A stretch of 64,000 bases of DNA from Platycnemis pennipes (Eukaryota; Arthropoda; Insecta; Odonata; Platycnemididae), in contig OW121852.1 of NCBI GenBank assembly GCA_933228895.1, forward strand, positions 133,915,544-133,979,543, given 5' to 3'. Under the pieces are notes generated by a model. It worked only from the letters and a program-made list of their open reading frames with translations, did no database searches and was not told the origin of the DNA. The translations under genes and the position numbers were made by a program. Every line of letters starts with the position of its first letter. Within the stretch, counting starts at the first letter, position 1. This document shows positions 26,242 through 36,550 of the stretch, one piece after another.

Positions 26242-26284
26242 AAAAAATCCACTTCTCAGGCTTCCACTCAAACTTGGATTTTTT
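26242..26284. repeat. Monomer dyad: 10-bp inverted repeat, 23-nt loop (exemplar copy)
   Basis: The left arm is AAAAAATCCA and the right arm TGGATTTTTT, perfect reverse complements separated by 23 nt that begin CTTCTCAGGC. The same pair recurs at the same place in most type B monomers, for example 12,326-12,335 with 12,359-12,368. In type A monomers (1-7,495) the right arm is usually TGAATTTTTT, which breaks one pair. Such dyads can form a hairpin in single strands or RNA, or a cruciform in supercoiled DNA, and similar short dyads are known in several centromeric satellites. That it forms or is used in vivo is inference. Confidence 0.85.
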
Positions 26285-26294
26285 CATCTGAATT

Positions 26295-26342
26295 CATTTC
26301 TCCCGCTGTTTTTTATCTAAAATTAACAATTTCGCCCGTCTG
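26295..26342 (+). repeat. Internal direct repeat CATTTC(T/G)CCCG within the monomer
   Basis: Consensus positions 98-111 read CATTTCTCCCGCTG and positions 131-145 read CATTTCGCCCGTCTG. They differ by one substitution and one inserted T, with starts 33 bp apart. In this exemplar the second copy starts with an extra A (CAATTTCG). This suggests that the 145-bp unit incorporated an older short duplication. A subset of monomers (for example near 13,108, 14,265 and 17,456) reads CATTTCGCCCGCTG at the first site, so the first motif has become even more like the second. Confidence 0.7.
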
Positions 26343-28619
26343 CAGCTCAGTTCACCAAAATTTATGCAAAACATCCTAGTGAAATAAAAAAATCCACTTC
26401 TCAGGCTTCCACTCAAACTTGGATTTTTTCATCTGAATTCATTTCTCCCGCTGTTTTTTATCTAAAATTAACAATTTCGCCCGTCTGCAGCTCAGTTCAC
26501 CAAAATTTATGCAAAACATCCTAGTGAAATACAAAAATCCACTTCTCAGGCTTCCACTCAAACTTGGATTTTTTCATCTGAATTCATTTCTCCCGCTGTT
26601 TTTTATCTAAAATTAACAATTTCGCCCGTCTGCAGCTCAGTTCACCAAAATTTATGCAACACATCCTAGTGAAATAAAAAAATCCACTTCTCAGGCTTCC
26701 ACTCAAACTTGGATTTTTTCATCTGAATTCATTTCTCCCGCTGTTTTTTATCTAAAATTAACAATTTCGCCCGTCTGCAGCTCAGTTCACCAAAATTTAT
26801 GCAAAACATCCTAGTGAAATAAAAAAATCCACTTCTCAGGCTTCCACTCAAACTTGGATTTTTTCATCTGAATTCATTTCTCCCGCTGTTTTTTATCTAA
26901 AATTAACAATTTCGCCCGTCTGCAGCTCAGTTCACCAAAATTTATGCAAAACATCCTAGTGAAATAAAAAAATCCACTTCTCAGGCTTCCACTCAAACTT
27001 GGATTTTTTCATCTGAATTCATTTCTCCCGCTGTTTTTATCTAAAATTAACCATTTCGCCCGTCTGCAGCTCAGTTAACTAAAATTTATGCAAAACATCC
27101 TAGTAAAATAAAAAAATCCACTTCTCAGGCTTCCACTCAAACATGGATTTTTTCATCTGAATTCATTTCTCCCGCTGTTTTTTATCCAAAATTAATTATT
27201 TCGCCCGTCTGCAGCTCAGTTCACCAAAATTTATGCAAAACATCCTAGTGAAATAAAAAAATCCACTTCTCAGGCCTCCATTAAAACTTGGATTTTTTCA
27301 TCAGAATTCATTTCTCCCGCGGTTTTTTATCTAAAATTAACATTTTCGTCCTTCTGCAGCTCAGTTCACCAAAATTTATGCAAAACATCCTAGTGAAATA
27401 AAAAAATCCACTTCTCAGGCTTTCACTCAAACTTGGAATTTTTCATCTGAATTCATTTCTCCCGCTGTTTTTTATCTAAAATTAACGATTTCGCCCGTCT
27501 GCAGCTCAGTTAACCAAAATTTATGCAAAACTTCCGTGTAAAATAAAAAAATCCACTTCTCAGGCTTCCACTCAAACTTGGATTTTTTCATCTGAATTCA
27601 TTTCTCCCGCTGTTTTTTATCTAAAATTAACCATTTCGCCCGTCTGGTGCTCAGTTCACCAAAATCTATGCAAAACATCCTAGTGAAATAAAAAAATCCA
27701 GTTCTCAGGCTTCCACTATACATTGGATTTTTTCATCTGAATTCATTTCTCCCGCTGATTTTTATCTAAAATTAACCATTTCGCCCGTCTGCAGCTCAGT
27801 TAACTAAAATTTATGCAAAACATCCTAGTAAAATAAAAAAATCCACTTCTCAGGCTTCCACTCAAACTTGGAGTTTTTCATCTGAATTCATTTCTCCCGC
27901 TGTTTTTTATCTAAAATTAACAATTTCGCCCGTCTGCAGCTCAGTTCACCAAAATTTATGCAAAACATCCTAGTGAAATAAAAAAATCCACTTCTCAGGC
28001 TTCCACTCAAACTTGGATTTTTTCATCTGAATTCATTTCTCCCGCTGTTTTTTATCTAAAATTAACAATTTCGCCCGTCTGCAGCTCAGTTCACCAAAAT
28101 TTATGCAAAACATCCTAGTGAAATACAAAAATCCACTTCTCAGGCTTCCACTCAAACTTGGATTTTTTCATCTGAATTCATTTCTCCCGCTGTTTTTTAT
28201 CTAAAATTAACAATTTCGCCCGTCTGCAGCTCAGTTCACCAAAATTTATGCAACACATCCTAGTGAAATAAAAAAATCCACTTCTCAGGCTTCCACTCAA
28301 ACTTGGATTTTTTCATCTGAATTCATTTCTCCCGCTGTTTTTTATCCAAAATTAATTATTTCGCCCGTCTGCAGCTCAGTTCACCAAAATTTATGCAAAA
28401 CATCCTAGTGAAATAAAAAAATCCACTTCTCAAGCTTCCACTCAAACTTGGATTTTTTCATCTGAATTCATTTCTCCCGCTGTTTTTTATCTAAAATTAC
28501 CCATTTCGCCCGTCTGCAACTCAGTTCACCAAAATTTATGCAAAACATCCTAGTGAAATAAAAAAACCACCTCTCAGGCTTCCACTCAAACTTGGATTTT
28601 TTCATCTGAATTCATTTCT

Positions 28620-31600
28620 CCCGCTGTTTTTTATCTAAAATTAACTATTTCGCCTGTCTGCAGCTCAGATCACCAAAATTTATGCAAAATATCCTAGTGA
28701 AATAAAAAAATCCACTTCTCAGACTTCCACTCAAACTTGGATTTTTTCATCTGAATTCATTTCGCCCGCTGTTTTTTATCTAAAATTAACCATTTCGCCC
28801 GTCTGCAGCTCAGATCACCAAAATTTATGCAAAACATCCTAGTGAAATAAAAAAATCCACTTCTCAATCTTCCGCTCAAACTTGGATTTTTTCACTTAAA
28901 TTCATTTCTACCGCTGTTTTTTATCTAAAATTAACCATTTCGCCCGTCTGGTGCTCAGTTCACCAAAATTTATGCAAAACATCTTAGTGAAATAAAGAAA
29001 TCCACTTCTCAGGCTTCCACTCAAACTTGGATTTTTTCATCTGAATTCATTTCGCCCGCTGTTTTTTATCTAAAATTAACCATTTCGCCCGTCTGCAGCT
29101 CAGTTAACCAAAATTTATGCAAAACATCCTAGTGAAATAAAAAAATCCACTTCTCAGGCTTCCACTCAAACTTGGATTTATTCATCTGAATTCATTTCTC
29201 CCGCTGTTTTTTATCTAAAATTAACCATTTCGCCCGTCTGGTGCTCAGTTCACCAAAATTTATGCAAAACATCTTAGTGAAATAAAGAAATCCACTTCTC
29301 AGGCTTCCACTCAAACTTGGATTTTTTCATCTGAATTCATTTCTCCCGCTGTTTTTTATCTAAAATTAACCATTTCGCCGGTCTGCAGCTCAGTTCACCA
29401 AAGTTTTTGCAAAACATCCTAGTGAAATAAAAAAATCCACTTCTCAGGCTTTCACTCAAACTTGGAATTTTTCATCTGAATTCATTTCTCCCGCTGTTTT
29501 TTATCTAAAATTAATGATTTCGCCCGTCTGCAGCTCAGTTAACCAAAATTTATGCAAAACTTCCGTGTAAAATAAAAAAATCCACTTCTCAGGCTTCCAC
29601 TCAAACTTGGATTTTTTCATCTGAATTCATTTCTCCCGCTGTTTTTTATCTAAAATTAACCATTTCGCCCGTCTGGTGCTCAGTTCACCAAAATTTATGC
29701 AAAACATCCTAGTGAAATAAAAAAATCCAGTTCTCAGGCTTCCACTATACATTGGATTTTTTCATCTGAATTCATTTCTCCCGCTGTTTTTTATCTAAAA
29801 TTAACCATTTCGCCCGTCTGCAGCTCAGTTAACTAAAATTTATGCAAAACATCCTTGTAAAATAAAAAAATCCACTTCTCAGGCTTCCACTCAAACTTGG
29901 AGTTTTTCATCTGAATTCATTTCTCCCGCTGTTTTTTATCTAAAATTAACAATTTCGCCCGTCTGCAGCTCAGTTCACCAAAATTTATGCAAAACATCCT
30001 AGTGAAATAAAAAAATCCACTTCTCAGGCTTCCACTCAAACTTGGATTTTTTCATCTGAATTCATTTCTCCCGCTGTTTTTTATCCGAAAATTAATTATT
30101 TCGCCCGTCTGCAGCTCAGTTCACCAAAATTTATGCAAAACATCCTAGTGAAATAAAAAAATCCACTTCTCAGGCTTCCACTCAAACTTGGATTTTTTCA
30201 TCTGAATTCATTTCTCCCGCTGTTTTTTATCTAAAATTAACCATTTCGCCCGTCTGCAACTCAGTTCACCAAAATTTATGCAAAACATCCTAGTGAAATA
30301 AAAAAACCACCTCTCAGGCTTCCACTCAAACTTGGATTTTTTCATCTGAATTCATTTCTCCCGCTGTTTTTTATCTAAAATTAACTATTTCGCCTGTCTG
30401 CAGCTCAGATCACCAAAATTTATGCAAAATATCCTAGTGAAATAAAAAAATCCACTTCTCAGACTTCCACTCAAACTTGGATTTTTTCATCTGAATTCAT
30501 TTCGCCCGCTGTTTTTTATCTAAAATTAACCATTTCGCCCGTCTGCAGCTCAGATCACCAAAATTTATGCAAAACATCCTAGTGAAATAAAAAAATCCAC
30601 TTCTCAATCTTCCGCTCAAACTTGGATTTTTTCACTTAAATTCATTTCTACCGCTGTTTTTTTATCTAAAATTAACCATTTCGCCCGTCTGGTGCTCAGT
30701 TCACCAAAATTTATGCAAAACATCTTAGTGAAATAAAGAAATCCACTTCTCAGGCTTCCACTCAAACTTGGATTTTTTCATCTGAATTCATTTCGCCCGC
30801 TGTTTTTTATCTAAAATTAACCATTTCGCCCGTCTGCAGCTCAGTTAACCAAAATTTATGCAAAACATCCTAGTGAAATAAAAAAATCCACTTCTCAGGC
30901 TTCCACTCAAACTTGGATTTATTCATCTGAATTCATTTCTCCCGCTGTTTTTTATCTAAAATTAACCATTTCGCCCGTCTGGTGCTCAGTTCACCAAAAT
31001 TTATGCAAAACATCTTAGTGAAATAAAGAAATCCACTTCTCAGGCTTCCACTCAAACTTGGATTTTTTCATCTGAATTCATTTCTCCCGCTGTTTTTTAT
31101 CTAAAATTAACCATTTCGCCGGTCTGCAGCTCAGTTCACCAAAGTTTTTGCAAAACATCATAGTGAAATAAAAAAATCCACTTCTCAGGCTACCACTCAA
31201 ATTTGGATTTTTTCATCTGAATTCATTTCTCCCGCTGTTTTTTATCTAAAATTAACCATTTCGCCCGTCTGGTGCTCAGTTCACCAAAATCTATGCAAAA
31301 CATCCTAGTGAAATAAAAAAATCCAGTTCTCAGGCTTCCACTATACATTGGATTTTTTCATCTGAATTCATTTCTCCCGCTGTTTTTTATCTAAAATTAA
31401 CCATTTCGCCCGTCTGGTGCTCAGTTCACCAAAATCTATGCAAAACATCCTAGTGAAATAAAAAAATCCACTTCTCAGGCTTCCACTCAAACTTGGAGTT
31501 TTTCATCTGAATTCATTTCTCCCGCTGTTTTTTATCTAAAAATAACAATTTCGCCCGTCTGCAGCTCAGTTCACCAAAATTTATGCAAAACATCCTAGTG

Positions 31601-32490
31601 AAATAAAAAAATCCACTTCTCAGGCTTCCACTCAAACTTGGATTTTTTCATCTGAATTCATTTCTCCCGCTGTTTTTTATCTAAAATTAACAATTTCGCC
31701 CGTCTGCAGCTCAGTTCACCAAAATTTATGCAAAACATCCTAGTGAAATAAAAAAATCCACTTCTCGGGCTTCCACTCAAACTTGGATTTTTTCATCTGA
31801 ATTCATTTCTCCCGCTGTTTTTTATCTAAAATTAACAATTTCGCCCGTCTGCAGCTCAGTTCACCAAAATTTATGCAAAACATCCTAGTGAAATACAAAA
31901 ATCCACTTCTCAGGCTTCCACTCAAACTTGGATTTTTTCATCTGAATTCATTTCTCCCGCTGTTTTTTATCTAAAATTAACAATTTCGCCCGTCTGCAGC
32001 TCAGTTCACCAAAATTTATGCAACACATCCTAGTGAAATAAAAAAATCCACTTCTCAGGCTTCCACTCAAACTTGGATTTTTTCATCTGAATTCATTTCT
32101 CCCGCTGTTTTTTATCTAAAATTAACAATTTCGCCCGTCTGCAGCTCAGTTCACCAAAATTTATGCAAAACATCCTAGTGAAATAAAAAAATCCACTTCT
32201 CAGGCTTCCACTCAAACTTGGATTTTTTCATCTGAATTCATTTCTCCCGCTGTTTTTATCTAAAATTAACCATTTCGCCCGTCTGCAGCTCAGTTAACTA
32301 AAATTTATGCAAAACATCCTAGTAAAATAAAAAAAAACCACTTCTCAGGCTTCCACTCAAACATGGATTTTTTCATCTGAATTCATTTCTCCCGCTGTTT
32401 TTTATCCAAAATTAATTATTTCGCCCGTCTGCAGCTCAGTTCACCAAAATTTATGCAAAACATCCTAGTGAAATAAAAAAATCCACTTCT
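28620..32490. repeat. 28-monomer higher-order repeat, copy 1 (offset 4,060 bp)
   Basis: Private variants recur 4,060-4,061 bp downstream: CAATCTTCCGCTC at 28,865 and 32,926 and again at 30,605 and 34,666, ATACATTGG at 29,747 and 33,808 and at 31,343 and 35,403, CAGTTAACTA before the A9 run at 32,291 and 36,351. The order of intervening variants (GCCTGTCTG, CAGACTTCC, TTTATTCATC, AAAGTTTTTGC, GGAGTTTTTC, CTTCTCGGGC, AAATACAAAA, CAACACATCC) is preserved. Twenty-eight monomers equal 4,060 bp. Confidence 0.85.
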
Positions 32491-32680
32491 CAGGCTTCCA
32501 CTCAAACTTGGATTTTTTCATCTGAATTCATTTCTCCCGCTGTTTTTTATCTAAATTTAACCATTTCGCCCGTCTGGTGCTCAGTTCACCAAAATCTATG
32601 CAAAACATCCTAGTGAAATAAAAAAATCCAGTTCTCAGGCTTCCACTATACATTGGATTTTTTCATCTGAATTCATTTCT

Positions 32681-35600
32681 CCCGCTGTTTTTTATCTAAA
32701 ATTAACTATTTCGCCTGTCTGCAGCTCAGATCACCAAAATTTATGCAAAATATCCTAGTGAAATAAAAAAATCCACTTCTCAGACTTCCACTCAAACTTG
32801 GATTTTTTCATCTGAATTCATTTCGCCCGCTGTTTTTTATCTAAAATTAACCATTTCGCCCGTCTGCAGCTCAGATCACCAAAATTTATGCAAAACATCC
32901 TAGTGAAATAAAAAAATCCACTTCTCAATCTTCCGCTCAAACTTGGATTTTTTCACTTAAATTCATTTCTACCGCTGTTTTTTATCTAAAATTAACCATT
33001 TCGCCCGTCTGGTGCTCAGTTCACCAAAATTTATGCAAAACATCTTAGTGAAATAAAGAAATCCACTTCTCAGGCTTCCACTCAAACTTGGATTTTTTCA
33101 TCTGAATTCATTTCGCCCGCTGTTTTTTATCTAAAATTAACCATTTCGCCCGTCTGCAGCTCAGTTAACCAAAATTTATGCAAAACATCCTGGTGAAATA
33201 AAAAAATCCACTTCTCAGGCTTCCACTCAAACTTGGATTTATTCATCTGAATTCATTTCTCCCGCTGTTTTTTATCTAAAATTAACCATTTCGCCCGTCT
33301 GGTGCTCAGTTCACCAAAATTTATGCAAAACATCTTAGTGAAATAAAGAAATCCACTTCTCAGGCTTCCACTCAAACTTGGATTTTTTCATCTGAATTCA
33401 TTTCTCCCGCTGTTTTTTATCTAAAATTAACCATTTCGCCGGTCTGCAGCTCAGTTCACCAAAGTTTTTGCAAAACATCCTAGTGAAATAAAAAAATCCA
33501 CTTCTCAGGCTTTCACTCAAACTTGGAATTTTTCATCTGAATTCATTTCTCCCGCTGTTTTTTATCTAAAATTAATGATTTCGCCCGTCTGCAGCTCAGT
33601 TAACCAAAATTTATGCAAAACTTCCGTGTAAAATAAAAAAATCCACTTCTCAGGCTTTCACTCAAACTTGGAATTTTTCATCTGAATTCATTTCTCCCGC
33701 TGTTTTTTATCTAAAATTAACCATTTCGCCCGTCTGGTGCTCAGTTCACCAAAATGTATGCAAAACATCCTAGTGAAATAAAAAAATCCAGTTCTCAGGC
33801 TTCCACTATACATTGGATTTTTTCATCTGAATTCATTTCTCCCGCTGTTTTTTATCTAAAATTAACCATTTCGCCCGTCTGCAGCTCAGTTAACTAAAAT
33901 TTATGCAAAACATCCTTGTAAAATAAAAAAATCCACTTCTCAGGCTTCCACTCAAACTTGGAGTTTTTCATCTGAATTCATTTCTCCCGCTGTTTTTTAT
34001 CTAAAATTAACAATTTCGCCCGTCTGCAGCTCAGTTCACCAAAATTTATGCAAAACATCCTAGTGAAATAAAAAAATCCACTTCTCAGGCTTCCACTCAA
34101 ACTTGGATTTTTTCATCTGAATTCATTTCTCCCGCTGTTTTTTATCCGAAAATTAATTATTTCGCCCGTCTGCAGCTCAGTTCACCAAAATTTATGCAAA
34201 ACATCCTAGTGAAATAAAAAAATCCACTTCTCAGGCTTCCACTCAAACTTGGATTTTTTCATCTGAATTCATTTCTCCCGCTGTTTTTTATCTAAAATTA
34301 ACCATTTCGCCCGTCTGCAACTCAGTTCACCAAAATTTATGCAAAACATCCTAGTGAAATAAAAAAACCACCTCTCAGGCTTCCACTCAAACTTGGATTT
34401 TTTCATCTGAATTCATTTCTCCCGCTGTTTTTTATCTAAAATTAACTATTTCGCCTGTCTGCAGCTCAGATCACCAAAATTTATGCAAAATATCCTAGTG
34501 AAATAAAAAAATCCACTTCTCAGACTTCCACTCAAACTTGGATTTTTTCATCTGAATTCATTTCGCCCGCTGTTTTTTATCTAAAATTAACCATTTCGCC
34601 CGTCTGCAGCTCAGATCACCAAAATTTATGCAAAACATCCTAGTGAAATAAAAAAATCCACTTCTCAATCTTCCGCTCAAACTTGGATTTTTTCACTTAA
34701 ATTCATTTCTACCGCTGTTTTTTATCTAAAATTAACCATTTCGCCCGTCTGGTGCTCAGTTCACCAAAATTTATGCAAAACATCTTAGTGAAATAAAGAA
34801 ATCCACTTCTCAGGCTTCCACTCAAACTTGGATTTTTTCATCTGAATTCATTTCGCCCGCTGTTTTTTATCTAAAATTAACCATTTCGCCCGTCTGCAGC
34901 TCAGTTAACCAAAATTTATGCAAAACATCCTAGTGAAATAAAAAAATCCACTTCTCAGGCTTCCACTCAAACTTGGATTTATTCATCTGAATTCATTTCT
35001 CCCGCTGTTTTTTATCTAAAATTAACCATTTCGCCCGTCTGGTGCTCAGTTCACCAAAATTTATGCAAAACATCTTAGTGAAATAAAGAAATCCACTTCT
35101 CAGGCTTCCACTCAAACTTGGATTTTTTCATCTGAATTCATTTCTCCCGCTGTTTTTTATCTAAAATTAACCATTTCGCCGGTCTGCAGCTCAGTTCACC
35201 AAAGTTTTTGCAAAACATCATAGTGAAATAAAAAAATCCACTTCTCAGGCTACCACTCAAATTTGGATTTTTTCATCTGAATTCATTTCTCCCGCTGTTT
35301 TTTATCTAAAATTAACCATTTCGCCCGTCTGGTGCTCAGTTCACCAAAATCTATGCAAAACATCCTAGTGAAATAAAAAAATCCAGTTCTCAGGCTTCCA
35401 CTATACATTGGATTTTTTCATCTGAATTCATTTCTCCCGCTGTTTTTTATCTAAAATTAACCATTTCGCCCGTCTGGTGCTCAGTTCACCAAAATCTATG
35501 CAAAACATCCTAGTGAAATAAAAAAATCCACTTCTCAGGCTTCCACTCAAACTTGGAGTTTTTCATCTGAATTCATTTCTCCCGCTGTTTTTTATCTAAA

Positions 35601-36550
35601 AATAACAATTTCGCCCGTCTGCAGCTCAGTTCACCAAAATTTATGCAAAACATCCTAGTGAAATAAAAAAATCCACTTCTCAGGCTTCCACTCAAACTTG
35701 GATTTTTTCATCTGAATTCATTTCTCCCGCTGTTTTTTATCTAAAATTAACAATTTCGCCCGTCTGCAGCTCAGTTCACCAAAATTTATGCAAAACATCC
35801 TAGTGAAATAAAAAAATCCACTTCTCGGGCTTCCACTCAAACTTGGATTTTTTCATCTGAATTCATTTCTCCCGCTGTTTTTTATCTAAAATTAACAATT
35901 TCGCCCGTCTGCAGCTCAGTTCACCAAAATTTATGCAAAACATCCTAGTGAAATACAAAAATCCACTTCTCAGGCTTCCACTCAAACTTGGATTTTTTCA
36001 TCTGAATTCATTTCTCCCGCTGTTTTTTATCTAAAATTAACAATTTCGCCCGTCTGCAGCTCAGTTCACCAAAATTTATGCAACACATCCTAGTGAAATA
36101 AAAAAATCCACTTCTCAGGCTTCCACTCAAACTTGGATTTTTTCATCTGAATTCATTTCTCCCGCTGTTTTTTATCTAAAATTAACAATTTCGCCCGTCT
36201 GCAGCTCAGTTCACCAAAATTTATGCAAAACATCCTAGTGAAATAAAAAAATCCACTTCTCAGGCTTCCACTCAAACTTGGATTTTTTCATCTGAATTCA
36301 TTTCTCCCGCTGTTTTTATCTAAAATTAACCATTTCGCCCGTCTGGTGCTCAGTTAACTAAAATTTATGCAAAACATCCTAGTAAAATAAAAAAAAACCA
36401 CTTCTCAGGCTTCCACTCAAACATGGATTTTTTCATCTGAATTCATTTCTCCCGCTGTTTTTTATCCAAAATTAATTATTTCGCCCGTCTGCAGCTCAGT
36501 TCACCAAAATTTATGCAAAACATCCTAGTGAAATAAAAAAATCCACTTCT
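32681..36550. repeat. 28-monomer higher-order repeat, copy 2
   Basis: Second copy of the 28-mer. The roughly 190 bp between the copies (32,490-32,680) is a monomer with TCTAAATTTAACC, GGTGCTCAG and ATACATTGG, which also appears at 36,902, 41,251 and 45,744. The homology ends near 36,550, where this copy continues with CAGGCCTCCATTAAAAC while copy 1 continues with CAGGCTTCCACTCAAAC. The two copies also differ at GTCTGGTGCTCAGTTAAC here against GTCTGCAGCTCAGTTAAC near 32,285. Confidence 0.85.

Larger units (their letters stand above)
26198..26342 (+). repeat. Exemplar type B monomer (145 bp)
   Basis: This copy is close to the consensus of the homogeneous domain and is a useful reference. Its only common variation is AACAATTT in place of AACCATTT near the end. 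Landmarks: inverted-repeat arms at 26,242-26,251 and 26,275-26,284, GAATTC at 26,290-26,295, the first CATTTC-CCCG motif at 26,295-26,308, the second at 26,329-26,342, and CTGCAG spanning the boundary with the next monomer at 26,340-26,345. It heads a run of six near-consensus monomers starting at 26,198, 26,343, 26,488, 26,633, 26,778 and 26,923. The start point is arbitrary because the array is circularly permutable. Confidence 0.95.
24161..28619. repeat. Type B monomers, irregular higher-order order
   Basis: Monomers with GGTGCTCAG, TTTATTCATC, AAAGTTTTTGC, AAATCTATGC/ATACATTGG and GGAGTTTTTCATC variants occur in changing order. ATACATTGG copies at 24,240, 25,979 and 27,718 are 1,739 bp apart (12 monomers minus one base), but the neighbours differ, so I do not call a clean 12-mer. 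A run of near-consensus monomers lies at 26,198-27,040. A stretch near 28,260-29,415 recurs near 30,000-31,155 at 1,740 bp. Confidence 0.75.

Noticed and set aside
26275..26284. Hairpin plus T-run as a transcription terminator
   Set aside because: The T-run is itself part of the stem and there is no gene upstream. T6 or A7 runs on both strands would stop Pol III transcripts, but nothing shows such transcription.
26290..26295. EcoRI satellite of a named species (for example a beetle 142-bp EcoRI satellite)
   Set aside because: Monomer length and an EcoRI site are only superficial similarities. I cannot compare sequences here, so no species or named family is assigned. A search of the 145-bp consensus against repeat databases would decide.
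26334..26351. CENP-B box-like match on the minus strand around CCCGTCTGCAGCTCAG
   Set aside because: It matches seven of nine key positions of the box, but the mismatches fall in the TTCG core, and a match of this quality is expected roughly 0.4 times by chance per monomer on two strands. No monomer I saw completes the box.
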